Below, piece after piece: positions 33,166 through 44,228 of a stretch of 64,000 nt of DNA. The notes beneath the pieces are model-generated. The model had not been told where the DNA came from. It made no database searches and saw only the letters and a program-made list of their open reading frames with translations. Positions within the stretch are counted from its first letter, which is position 1, and each line of letters begins with the position of its first letter. A program made the position numbers and the translations under genes. Source of the stretch: Taudactylus pleione (lineage: Eukaryota > Chordata > Amphibia > Anura > Myobatrachidae); contig JAUIMM010000126.1 in assembly GCA_031769625.1 (NCBI GenBank), forward strand, positions 4,116,001 through 4,180,000, given 5' to 3'.

Positions 33166-34335
33166 AAATGGCTGATACAGAGGAATTAATCCTTTCTCAA
33201 ACTTTTTTCCCTTTACGGGAACACACATGTATTTTGCACAAATTACAGGTCTATCAGCCAGTTTTTTGTTTCCCAATAGATAGCCAGCTGCATGGCATAC
33301 AGTGTGTCAGATGACGGATTGAACAGTGCAAGAAGAGCATGGCGCAAGTGCAGTTTGAGGCCCTGCCAAACAACAATCTGCCCTTGCGCCATGCGTTGGT
33401 CATCCTGTCCAAACTGCATCGTCCACATACCATCAGGGCTGGATTTACCGCTATCCATCCTAGGCACTTACCTAGGGCCCGGCAGATCCCAGGGGGCCCA
33501 TGGCCCCCCACGAAATCTGGCTCTAAGTATTACAAAAGGCAGGCTTCCCTCTTGTAGATGTAGTTTCACAGAGGCTCCACACAGTGCTCAGATCAGTAAT
33601 AGCACTATTACTAGCACTGGGCTCCATTACTGAGCCTCGGCAAAACATCTCCTTACTCCCGAGTCCCAGCAGAGCACCGCACGATGTGATGACATCACAT
33701 GACTCCGCCGCACTCAACACTGAGTTCAGTGCAGTCAAGCCCAGGATCTTAGCCAGCCGGCCCCAGCCCAGCCCCACAATAGTGATGAATGGCGGTACAG
33801 TAGAGGGACATATTACGGATGTAATTACTCATACAGCATGAGGGGCTCTAAATGTTGACAACCAGAAGCTGTGTATACACTCGCATATATTCAAGAAAGA
33901 AGTATGTGTGTGTGTATACATATATATTTATTATTTTAGGGAGTTGAGGGAGGGGGGCCAAACCGGTATCTTGCCTTGGGCCCATGAGGTCTAAATCCAG
34001 CTCTGCATACCATTCAGCAGGTATTGGGAGACAGAAAAATGGCTGATATAGAGGAAATAATCCTTCCTCAAACTTTTTTCCCTTTACAGGAACACACATA
34101 TATTTCACACAAATAACAAGTCTATCAACCAGTTTTTTGTAGCCCAATAGATAGCCAACTGCATGGTATAGGGTGCATCAGATGACGGATTGAACAGGCC
34201 AAGAAGCATATGGCACAAGTGCAGATTGAGGCCATGCCAAACAACAATCTGCCCTTGCGCCATGCGTTTAGTGACCCTGTCCAAACCACATCGTCCACAC
34301 CGCATACCATGCAGCAGGTATTGGGAGGCAAAAAA
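33166..34335. repeat. ~270-300-bp tandem duplication, left part of the Harbinger region
   Basis: 33166-33433 and 34035-34325 are diverged direct copies (AGCCAGTTTTTTGT...; GCCAAACAACAATCTGCCCT; TGCGCCATGCGTT). The first copy continues after the hAT MITE at 34006. On the minus strand each carries a short related frame ending near TKNWLIDL. It may be part of the Harbinger 3' region; function unknown. Confidence 0.75.
33434..34005. mobile_element. hAT-type MITE, 572 bp
   Basis: Ends CAGGGCTGGATTTA and TAAATCCAGCTCTG with perfect 8-bp duplications CATACCAT (33426-33433 and 34006-34013). It splits the first copy of the tandem duplication; the second copy shows the uninterrupted site. Confidence 0.92.
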
Positions 34336-34365
34336 CTAGCTGATCCTCTATTGTAATATTAACTA

Positions 34366-34920
34366 TTAAAAATGTCCAAATTGGGAAACCTCCTCTACCT
34401 TGGACAACATGGCTCGATATAGAACCTCTGAAGAAGAGGATGTGGAGGGGTAGGATGTTTCTGGCATACTGTAAGTGGGAGGGGGTGTGGGTTGGGATGG
34501 GGTTGGCCCCATTCTTCCAGTGTCCTGGTAGGTTGATGGTGGATATGAATGGTATGCCATATTCCCATGGGCTGTGTGGGACGCGGAGGTGAGTAGAGGC
34601 TCTTTGGTCACCCTTGATGTGCTTGCCAGTTGCTTCATTTTCCCCTGCATAATAATATAGTATATTAGCCTTTCAGCATGGAGTTGCTGTTCTTCATCCA
34701 TGACTCGGATAGTGCTCGCCACATGGGATCCCAGGCTGTCATACTGATCAGGTGGTTTGGCAAGGGCTTGCTTAGATTGCTGTAAAAGTGGATCAGGGGT
34801 GGCCAGGTTTCTATGTGGCATTCTTCGAGCATGGTGCGGTGGCTCTGGCACTTCTGCACCACTTTCAGGAGGCTGGCTTAAGTGTGGGCTTGTACTCTGC
34901 TGAAACTCAGGCATAGCAGA
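34366..34920 (-). pseudogene. Harbinger accessory DNA-binding protein (BESS-like exon)
   Basis: Harbinger transposons usually carry a second gene for a Myb/MADF-type DNA-binding partner of the transposase. This frame (about 180 residues) begins right after a good 3' splice site on the minus strand (pyrimidine tract and TCCTCCTACAG, 34921-34940). It contains YDSLGSHVASTIRVMDEEQQ, a BESS-like helix typical of MADF-BESS proteins, then a Pro/Ser-rich tail ending in QFGHF. The DNA-binding MADF/Myb exon that should precede it is absent: the adjacent DNA upstream is the oppositely oriented transposase exon. So this is an orphan terminal exon. The BESS assignment is from pattern recognition; the link to Harbinger rests on the neighbour. 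Confidence 0.7.
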
Positions 34921-34994
34921 CTGTAGGAGGAGAGATAGAAAATATTCATGTTAATATACTGTATTTTTTTTATATATTTTTTGTTTGATTCTAG

Positions 34995-35735
34995 CTTGGT
35001 GATGATTTCGTAAGCCGGTGGAATTTCCCAAATTGCCGAGGAGCCAACACATACGCATTACCCCACCTGCCCACAGTGGCTCCTTTTATTACAATTACAA
35101 GGGATTTCCCAGTATTTTGCTGATGGCGTTGGTAAATGTAAACTATGAATTTATTTATGTTGATGTGGGGAAAATAGCCGTGCTTCCGTTGGTGGATCCT
35201 TTAAACAAACGGAATTTTATCACAGACTCTCCACCAACCTAAAATTGCCAACAACAGCGGTTACAAAGCACGACCTGAACTATGTATTTGTGGCAGACAA
35301 AGCATTTGCTCTACATGAGCATTTAATGAAGCCATATGGACAAAGGGGACTGACCAAAGAGAAACATATTTTTAATTATAGCCTATCCAGGGCACGGTTC
35401 ATAGTGAAAAATGCGTTTGGAATTATGTGTAGTTGGTTCTGAATATTCCATACGGCTATAAACCTTCGTGTGGACAAAATTGATTCTGTGGTCATGGCCT
35501 GTTGTTTTCTACACAATTTATTGCATACAAAAAAATTATATACAACAGGGACCATTGGGTATGACTATCAATGACCAGGAGCAACCACACAAGAGTGTCC
35601 AAATGCCCTCTGTCGCAACACCCACAGTGAGGGAGACACTACCAAGTGTGTGGGCAAAACAGGTGAGGGAGCAATACCTGGCCTACTTTAATGGAGTGGG
35701 GGCAGTATCATGGCAGGAGGACAGTATCTGCTAAA
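34995..35735 (+). pseudogene. Harbinger (HARBI1-like) transposase, inactivated
   Basis: A PIF/Harbinger DDE nuclease remnant in three frames. It starts after a 3' splice site (TTTGATTCTAG at 34984-34994). Recognisable blocks are DDFVSRWNFPNC, then HIRITPPAHSGSFYYNYKGF, a LLMALVNVNYEFIYVDVG strand, LNYVFVADKAFALHEHLMKP, HIFNYSLSRARFIVKNAFGI and, at about 35461-35525, NLRVDKID with ACCFLHNLL. All three catalytic positions are damaged. The GAIDGKH block with the first Asp is deleted between NCRGA and HIRI (which also shifts frame), the second-Asp block after VDVGK is replaced, and the Glu of ENAFG is Lys. Family firm; non-functional. Confidence 0.9.
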
Positions 35736-36404
35736 GACCTTTACAAAGACAATAATAAACTTTCAAGATCCAGAGAGTATCCTGGCTCACTCCCTGGGTT
35801 CTCAGAAGACTCCTCCTCGGCGACTGTGTCCACTAATAGACGACTAGAGGTTCTCTGGGGCTCCACTTCATGGAGGAACTCCAGAAGATTATAGTACCAT
35901 AAGGTGCTACTGTAGAGGTCATGTGCCCCTGCTTCTGATACCCACAACTTGCTTTCCTTCCTCCTCTCTTTCATATATGGTCCTCAAGTTCTGGATGCGA
36001 TTTTTCACCCACTTGGTATTTGAGGCTGAAGGTCACCATGTCATCGATTGCAGCTTCCTTTTTTTGTTTGTTGCTGTGTTCCTTTGTTTTAACGCGCAAA
36101 GGCACTCATGGGACCTATACAGCTCCAGGAAGCCTGTTATGAACTGGCGTTCCCTTATGCTTTTCATTTCTGTTGACAAAAAAACATAAACTGCTTTAAT
36201 ATATACTGTATGCTTACTATTGGACTATTCTAAAATTTTATGCTTTTACACAGTTTGTTTTTATATGTTTATCACGGTTTAATTTTTACTGTTGCTACTG
36301 TTGAGTTCATTTTAAATTAAAGATATTTAAAAAAAACAAAAAAAACAAAGTTATCTGACTACATTAATCTGCACCAATGAGGGTCCATTATATCTAAACA
36401 ATGT

Positions 36405-36680
36405 TGTGCCAGGGTAAAAAAAAACATTGGTGGCACAGTGGTATAAACATTGGTGTGACAGGGGGAAAAAAACATTGGTGGCACAGTGGTATAAACAATG
36501 GTGTGCCAGGGGAAAAATCATTGGTGGCATAGTGGTATAAACAATGATGTACCTGGGTAAAAAACATTGGTGGCACAGTGGTATAAACAATGGTGTGCCA
36601 GGGTAAAAAAAACATTGGTGGCACAGTGGTATAAACAATGGTGTGCTAGGGGAATAATAATCAGTGGCACAGTGGTAACA
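36405..36680. repeat. ~48-bp tandem array, about 5.5 copies
   Basis: Units around ACATTGGTGGCACAGTGGTA then TAAACAATGGTGTGCCAGGG. Frames through the array are repeat peptides. It lies between the Harbinger gene and a segment rich in TCGTA motifs (36815-36960), probably a Harbinger subterminal region. Confidence 0.9.
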
Positions 36681-36689
36681 GGGTGTACA

Positions 36690-37218
36690 ATGAGGCTGTA
36701 TAGTACATATATACTCACTTTGCAATGCTCACAGATGATGTACACGATGCTGCTGTCTCTTCTCCATTGAGTCGTCTCTCAAAAATCACAAAAGGAGAAG
36801 GGGAGTGGCCAGGAATTTTGCAAGACCTCATACATCGTACATCGGATCGTAAATCAAGCAAAACAACTACAATGTATTTCACATCGTACACGTTAGGTCG
36901 TAATCTTAAGATATACGATGCAGATTTACGACGGCGGGGACACGCATCATCATCGTAATGGTACAAATAACACACAATGTACAAGATTGGATGTTACAAT
37001 TGATCTAAATCGGCCATATCATGCAAAATATTGCACCGTGTATGGGCTGCATTTACTCTTCCTGGATAAACACAGAAGTGGGTAACAGACTGTTAGAAAA
37101 ATGAATCGATCATCCAAGAAAAAGACAGGACCAAAGGGGATAAAAAGTAAGTCACTGTGTCGTGATTGAATGGCACAATATACCTTCTAGACACAAAGAT
37201 AGGTGAATTCACCTTTTG
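36690..37218. other. probable Harbinger right flank, boundary unresolved
   Basis: Short inverted and direct TACATCG/CGATGTA and ATCGTAAATC motifs at 36815-36960. I could not find a matching left TIR, so the element end is not placed. Confidence 0.35.
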
Positions 37219-37789
37219 GTTTTTTTTTTTCAATTCTATTTTATTAGAATTTAGTAAACATTTAAACAATTGCCCAAAAAGTTCTATACAAAAGATGAGC
37301 CAAACAAAACGTACAATCATAACCAAATTAGCAAGTAGAGGTTGAAACAATGACAGAGTGACAATTTGGCTCAATAATCTCTCGGTAACAATTATAGCAA
37401 TCCGGTAATAAAACCTAACAGCAGTTAACATAAGATAATATTAATAAGGAAGGTCAAATAGAAAATTTAAGTCTAGAAAACAAGAGTTGAAAGGAGAGAA
37501 TCTCATAAAGAAGGGGTGGGGTAAGGTTAAGGAATGGAGAGGTATTTGAGGCAGAAGGTAAGAATCCAGCCATACCCAAAGGGTATATTAACTATTATAT
37601 CCAATACATAAAGTAATAATAGCAATACGAGGAAAATTACATACAAGAGCGATCATTTGACTCGGCTAGAAGTCTTCGGTGTAGGAACCAGTCTGTACTC
37701 CTAAAGAGTTTGAATACCTGGTTTTGCATATCGGGCTCCATAGATTCTATATATAAACCCCAGTTTTAGTAGAAATTGAGGTTACCTCT

Positions 37790-40700
37790 GTCAGTCATAG
37801 AAGGGGAAGAACAACAAGTCCAATGTAATAAAATTATATTTTTCGAAATAGTGACTAGAACCGAGGAAGGGAGTTGCAGACTTTCTGAGTGGACCTAGGT
37901 TTGCCAATAACCAGGATAAGGGGAGAGGGGGGAAGCTAAGTGAGAGAGTATGATGTATTAAAATAATGACTTTATTCGAAAAGCATCTGATCTTTCCACA
38001 GGCCCAAAAACAATGGAAGTATGTAGCTTTTGAGTGATGACATTTGGGACAATGCCCCAAGTCAGTTGGAATTGCATGTTTGCAATGTGCCGGTAACAGG
38101 TATGCCCTATGCAAAGTGTGATTATGTACTGTACTTCTTGGACATAAGCTGAACCAAAGGCTTTCGAGGCAGAGTCATAATGATCCAACAGCACCTTAGG
38201 GGAAGTTACTGTTGGGATGTCTCTTTTCCACAGCAAAGCTAGTTTTTCCCAATGTGTGGTAGTTAAAACTTTAATAGTTTCAGGGTAAATAAAGCTAGTT
38301 TTATATTAAAAATGTTCACTTACGTGTAATGTGGCAATGAGCAGATCAGAGGTCAAGGATGAGGGATTAATAGGAGGTAGTAAAGAAATGTAGTGGTGAA
38401 CCTGTAGAAACATGTAGAATGTTGCTGTGGGAGGTTATATCTATCTCACAGGGTTGAAAAAAGTTCTACATTGCCACCTGAATTAAACACTTTGGTGGCA
38501 ATATTAAGTCTCTCCATATGTGAAAGTATGTATTAGAGAGTGAAGAGTTAAAAGAAGGATTACCAAAGATGGGAGTGTAGGGGGTTGCTAAAGGGCTTCT
38601 TTGGATTTTTTTATTGAGTAAAGTCCATGATAGGTAAGTGTCGTGGATCATAATATGATTACGCACTTGTGGGGGGATAACTGATGATATAGAGTGGAGT
38701 AGTGCGCTGGGGAAATAAGGCACAAACAGCGCTTTATCAAGGAGGAGTTCTGTATATGATGAACTGTCTAGAAGCCAATCAGCAACAGACCTGAGGAAAA
38801 TGGAAAGAGAGTAAGAGGAGAAATCAATAACTCCAATAATTTGGAAAAAGGGTTTGGTGTAAATGTTTGGTGCATACACCATTTTAACAGTTGCTTGCAT
38901 TCTGGCCAAGGCAATTTTCAGTTTCTTACACTGCCACATAAAGTGTGTTTTAAATTTGTTGATGTATTTAAGATTGTGTTTGTTTAAATGGATAGGGCAC
39001 ACTTTCATAAGATAAAAAATCTTTGGAAAGAGTATTTTGAGTACGGTGATTTGGCCCATAAGTGAGAGGGGTAGAAGTTTCCAGTTGTCCAACATAGTGT
39101 CTACTTTAGTGATGGCAGGGGAGAAGGTTATGTCATATAATTTAGAGAGGTCAGGGGATATTTGAACCCCCAAATAGGTGATCTTTGAGGTGGTTATATG
39201 AAAGGAAGATGCAGCTGGGATAGAGGAGAATAAGGTTGGGGGCCTCCCAGAGGTATCAATTCAGATCAGTAGCAAATAGGAGGAGGGAAAGGGGACAATC
39301 CTGCCTGGTGCCCTTTTGGATAGTGAAAGGAGGGGAAAGAAAACTATTACACGAGTCTTGAGTTTGAGGGTAGGAATAAAGTAATTTCAGGGTATAGATA
39401 GGAGGTTTTGGGAAGCTGAATCTAAATAAGGTTGAGAACAAATGTTGCCATGGAATTAGATTGAAGGCTTTTTCTGCATCAAGTAGATGAGTAGACTAGC
39501 GTGAGGATCAGTAGAGGGTGAAGAAGCAGAGATTGCTGATATGACTCTCCTGATGTTAACTACTGAATGGTGGCCCCAAATAAAACCTGTTTAGTCTAAG
39601 TGGATGATGTGGGGTAAAATGAGCTTTAAACAATCAGCTAGAATTTTTGCCAGGAGCTTGTAATGAATATTTAGTAAAGAAATAGGGTGATATGATAAGA
39701 GCAATTTTAAAACAGCTAAGTTTAAGTAAGTGGGAAGGGAGTTAGAGGAAATAATGAAATTGAATACTGAAACTAGCATCTCACCTAGCCTGGGGAGTAA
39801 AATTTTATAAAAATCACCACTCAGACCATCAGGACCAGGAGCTTTGGTCTGCTGTACAGTAGGTGTTGAATTGCTTTACAAACTTTGTCAAGAAAGATAG
39901 GGTAAAGTAAACATTGGGCCATCTCAGAGGTGATATTAGGGCATGGCAGGGTGTCCCATAAGGCAGATTAATAAGAAAGAGGAGAGGAGGAAAGTAGGTC
40001 ACCTGAGGTGAAGGAGGTAGTAGAGGATGGTAGTTGAGTTGAGTATAAAGTCCTGAAACTGCTCGCATTTCTCCCGCTATTTCAGCATTTGATGTGGTTA
40101 AAGTACCAGTGGATGTACGCAAAGGATGGACCCATTTAGTAGAATAGATAAAAGGCAACCCATTTTGATGCCAAATCTTTGAAACTATGCTGGACAGAAA
40201 ATAGATACTTATGCCCCATGGATTGTATGAAGGAAGGATTTTAGATTGTTGATAGGCTTCAGATAAAGAAGATTGGATAGACAAAAATTAGGTAGAGTTT
40301 TTTTTGTTGGTGGTAGACGTATAGGAAATTATCTCACCTCTGAGCACTGCCTTAACCGCTTGCCAAAAAGGATTGGGTTTGATTCAAAGTGTGGTTATTA
40401 TTTTTATAGTCTTTCCAAGCAGCATTCAATCTGTTCCTAAATTTGAAGGTTGTGACAGGTGTGAGGGGAATGTACGGAGATTTACAGAGTCAGGTTCATC
40501 AGGGATATGTATTGTGGCTGATTTCAGTGTGAGATTGGATAGGGAAATCTTCTCAATGGTTAAGACAGAGACTTTGGGGAAAAGAGTGTGTGAGAAGAGA
40601 AGATAGTTGATTCATGAGAGTGAGCTATGAGTGGCTGAAAGGCATGTGAACTCCCAGTCAGTAGGGTGCAGAGCCCGCCATACATTGATCAATTGTAATC

Positions 40701-40886
40701 TCTTAGCTAAAAGGGGAACTCCTAATTTGGGGAGAGAGGTATTACAGGAAGAGTATGGTAAGATGGGATTCCTGGAGGATGGCTATATCAACTTTTTCCT
40801 TTTTTAAATAGAGTAAGACCATCCTTCTTTTCATCGGAGAATTGAAGCTTCCAACATTCCAGGAAACCACTTTGAGATCAGGCATA
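37790..40886 (-). pseudogene. LINE ORF2: endonuclease and reverse transcriptase, decayed
   Basis: The product nicks target DNA and reverse-transcribes its own RNA. At the start is an APE-type endonuclease N-terminus, SWNVGSFNSPMKRRM ... VDIAILQESHL (about 40872-40750), with the catalytic N and E positions present. RT blocks follow: YHPISLLNIHYKLLAKILADCLK (39690-39620; conserved form RPISLLN), IQKGTRQDCPLSLLLFA (39320-39260; the G of RQGCPLSP is D) and MGVQISPDL ... LPLSLMGQITVLK (39173-39040). The C-terminus has LGHCPKCHHSKATYFHCFWAC (about 38055-37990), the zinc-knuckle of L1/Tx1 proteins. Many stops and frameshifts separate the blocks, and the FADD block was not found in frame. Clearly dead. 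L1 versus Tx1 clade is not decided here. Confidence 0.88.
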
Positions 40887-41747
40887 TGTCAACAGGGATC
40901 GCAAAACCTTAATGGCAGTGACCAGAGATATACTGCATCTGCCTGAAATTGGGTCAGAGTAAAGAAGAGAAAAAAGGGGGTAGGAATGAATAAGAAGGGG
41001 GAGACAAAACAAAATAAAATAAGGGAAAGCAAGCTGTGCAATGTTCCACGAGACTACATAAGATTGTAAATACAATGTGGTCGATGATATGGATTAATAA
41101 AGAAAATTACAAGATGAAAAAACATTGGAAGATTTCGAGTTGATGAGGGAGAGGGTTGGGGGGGGGTTCCAACACATGCCTCCAGGATATTTCCAGGGTA
41201 TGAAATTAAATTAAATTAACACCCCTGTGAGAGGGATTGATTAAATAACCAGGTAGCAATAGAATATTTGAATTTAGGCATCTTAAGAACCGAAAATAAC
41301 CAGTAAAATATATAGTGAAGACCTTCAGCATTGCGAGCTAATGGAGACAAATGAGGACGTGTGCAAGGATAAAATTATAAAATCAAGCATAACAGTCTAC
41401 TTATAGTATATAACTTATCAAGTAGAAGTACTGGCCCTGATGTCAGCAAAGTAAGGAGTAATTGAAACAGGGTAAAAATGGCGCAGCGTTGCATATCTTC
41501 CAATATTGGGAGCCGAGTCCTCAGCATCTGTCATAGTAGATTGAGAAACTTCTGGAAGATACTCTGAAGCATCATCAGGAGTAGTGAAATCTTTGTGATC
41601 TTTGCCATCATAGATGCATACTGTAGCTGGGCAGGGTGCAGCAAACCAAATTTGTAGCCTTCAGATATTAGGTGGGCACATATAGGAGAGAAGGCTTTGC
41701 AGGCCCTCTTGAGCTCCGTAGAGTAGTCCTGAAATATATAAAGCCTA

Positions 41748-41900
41748 TTATTTTCCTACATTAGCACTTTTTTCTTCCGAGATGCAGACCAGAAGGGAAC
41801 TTTTTTGTAGGTAATTGAGGCATCTGAATAATGTGACCCTCGGGCGGGGTTTAGATTGCATAGGAATTGGACCAACTCTATGGACTCGCTCAATTACCAG
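41748..41900 (-). pseudogene. LINE ORF1 fragment
   Basis: Encodes VIERVHRVGPIPMQSKPRPRV ..., the ERAHR-type segment near the end of the RNA-binding domain of L1 ORF1 proteins (an RNA chaperone that coats LINE RNA). It lies 0.9 kb upstream of ORF2 on the same strand, the usual L1 order. The open frame continues to 41954, but the residues beyond 41903 come from an adjoining hAT-type sequence and are not part of ORF1. Confidence 0.75.
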
Positions 41901-41903
41901 GTC

Positions 41904-42100
41904 CAGGGCCAGATTAACAATGGGGCGGATGGAGCTACAGCTCCAGGCCTCCACGTAAAAATATGCCCATTGTCATGACAACATGATGTTGACTGGCAAT
42001 CTGCTGTCCACACGGTCAGCCATAAATCATAAGTTTTAAAATTGTATTTCTATTTACCTCACAAAATGAAGCATTTTTTTTTTCTTTTACATATTAGGGA
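41904..42100. mobile_element. hAT-type MITE, left part only
   Basis: CAGGGCCAGATTAACAATGG followed by GGAGCTACAGCTCCAGGCC resembles the left end of a common vertebrate hAT MITE. No right end or duplication was found. Confidence 0.45.
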
Positions 42101-43222
42101 GACATTTGGGCTGAGAGTATAGGGTGTACACGCCCACATGGCACTGGCCACACCCACACAGCACTGGTCACACTTTCTCTGCTTCTCATAAAATGCCCAT
42201 AGTCATTTTCAGAATTTTAGAATCAAATATATATATATGTGTGTATGTATATATTCACACATCCCAGAGTCAGATCCCAGAACTAGTCTGGCCAGATGGT
42301 TTAACATACCCATAGATGGGAAGAGACCCCACAATACAAGCTAATTAGCAGTTGTTTACATATAGCCACAGTTCACAGATAGCTAGCCTCACACAGGAAA
42401 GCTTAGAACAATAGCCCAAGTTTAAAGTGAACAGTAGTTCCAGTTGACCAATAGGATATTCCCTTTCTGACCACACCTCACAGGTGATTGGACATGAGTT
42501 TCAAAGTAAAGGATTGAAACACCCCCTTTTTGAACACACCTATCAGGTAATAGGAAAACAGTTGGATTCTCACAGAGATCAGACAAAGGGTCACTCTCAG
42601 ATGCTGGCAGACACTCTGGGAACACAGATGCTTGCAAGGACACACCAGGGAGACACAGGCAGAGCAGACCCCCCCAGAAGGAGTCCAAAATGCAGCTTCA
42701 TTCCCCAGGGGCCTGGAGATATCTGCTCAAAATGGTAAGTAAACTGTACATTAGATAGCCTATATGATATCTATAACAAGTTTGTATTAATCTGTTTATA
42801 GCTTATATAGATAGTTTGTAGTGATTTATGTAGTAATCAATCTGTAGTAGACTATATGTGTAACACGTTTGATTTGTAGTTTCGGAAAAGGCTGGGTTAA
42901 CATTCAATAGTGACGTGAATTGCTAACAGCAAGCTATATGGGTGACTCTGTAATGTAGATACAGTGGATGATTTGGTGTAGTCTTTGTCTATTCACATGT
43001 ATTTAATGGAGACTGTAGTTTGTTCATACGATCCACCGTGTGCTTTAACAATAGCACTGTCTGAGAGAGATAGGTTTAGTGTGTGTTGTATTCTTGTGGT
43101 CTGACTGTATCATTGTGTAGTTAAGATTAAGATGGAAATTGGGTCAAATATTGCAATCTGTAGATATATAATTGTTTGATATCAGCTGGTGATGAAGGAA
43201 CCCGTAACTTGGTAGTGGTCAA
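42100..43222. other. unassigned sequence left of the Penelope nest
   Basis: No protein recognised. Includes a TATATG microsatellite (42228-42255) and a good 5' splice-like ATGGTAAGT at 42733. It may be one element with 53395-54330, from which it is separated by the Penelope insertion. Confidence 0.35.
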
Positions 43223-43703
43223 TTACATTGTAATAATCGAAAAATGGATAACTATCAGCGCTAAACCAATGAACGTATGGAAAATCACATATGCAAATAA
43301 GTCAAAGTGAAATTCAATAGAAATGGACGAAAATGATGTTCAGCATATAAAAATCAATCATAATAGACAATATAGATGATGTGAAAATCTTTACTACAAG
43401 GTATACACTTTAAAATAGCACAACGGTATGTGTCAAATAAAATGATTTCTACTGCTGTTGTAGGGCAAACTAAAGCGATGAACAATCTGTGGCTAATTAG
43501 CAACCACAATAAACATGTAATATAACCGTATTCTCAAATGGCTAACATACTGAGACCTTAACGACCAATGTTCTAAGTACAATGTGTCAGGTGTGATAGC
43601 GGCGTCCCGCTTACCGTGTGGCACTTATGTTAGGTAAGGAATGTACACTGGGTATATCTTAATGCTGTTTGATGCCTGATGTGAGTGTGCTTGAGTAAAA
43701 AAA

Positions 43704-43744
43704 CTCCCAGAGGAAGACCACATGGTGGTCGAAATGCGTTGGAG
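43704..43744 (+). ncRNA. hammerhead-ribozyme-like motif B
   Basis: Helix I CTCC/GGAG (43704-43707 and 43741-43744). Core CAGAGGA (43708-43714; consensus CUGANGA, so one substitution at U4). Helix II GACCAC/GTGGTC (43716-43721 and 43725-43730) with loop ATG. GAAA at 43731-43734, then T-GC-GTT, a two-bp helix III with a wobble pair and NUH = GTT. Predicted cleavage after 43740. The U4 change probably reduces or abolishes activity. Confidence 0.75.
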
Positions 43745-44228
43745 GACATTATACATATATGCTTCATATAGTCTTATATTCTGATCAAGGACTAACACTG
43801 AGACCGACGATCCAGCACATCACGTGACCGGCGAGTAACACGTGACGCAACAAGCACACTAACCCGGAAGTACCAGGAAACTGAGGACACCGCGCGCCAA
43901 TCAACAGCAACTAGGAAGAGGAGACGGAGCATGGGAGAAGGAGGGATCCGGCCACACACAGCATCAGGACAGGTGAGTCTCCATACAGAGGGGGACGCGG
44001 ACAGTGATCGGGCACGGTCGACTCCAGCCTTTCCCCTCCCTCGACAGGGCACTGCTAGGCTCTGCATCCGAAGTGCAGGATAAGGTCTTTGGTTAGACCT
44101 ATCACTCACTCAGAGACCAGCCTACTGTGCCTAGTCCAGAGTCCCTGCACTGACACACTGAGTGGTTTTTCTCCTACTCGGGCAGAAGATGAAGCACACT
44201 CACAGGCATCAAACAGCATTAAGATATA

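Larger units (their letters stand above)
37220..41903 (-). mobile_element. L1/Tx1-like non-LTR retrotransposon, 5'-truncated
   Basis: Minus-strand LINE. A T-run at 37220-37230 marks its poly(A) end. ORF2 with endonuclease, reverse transcriptase and C-terminal cysteine motif runs from 40886 to about 37790. Upstream, about 41750-41900, is a piece of ORF1. The 5' side stops at 41904, where an unrelated hAT-type sequence begins. No target duplication located. Confidence 0.88.
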
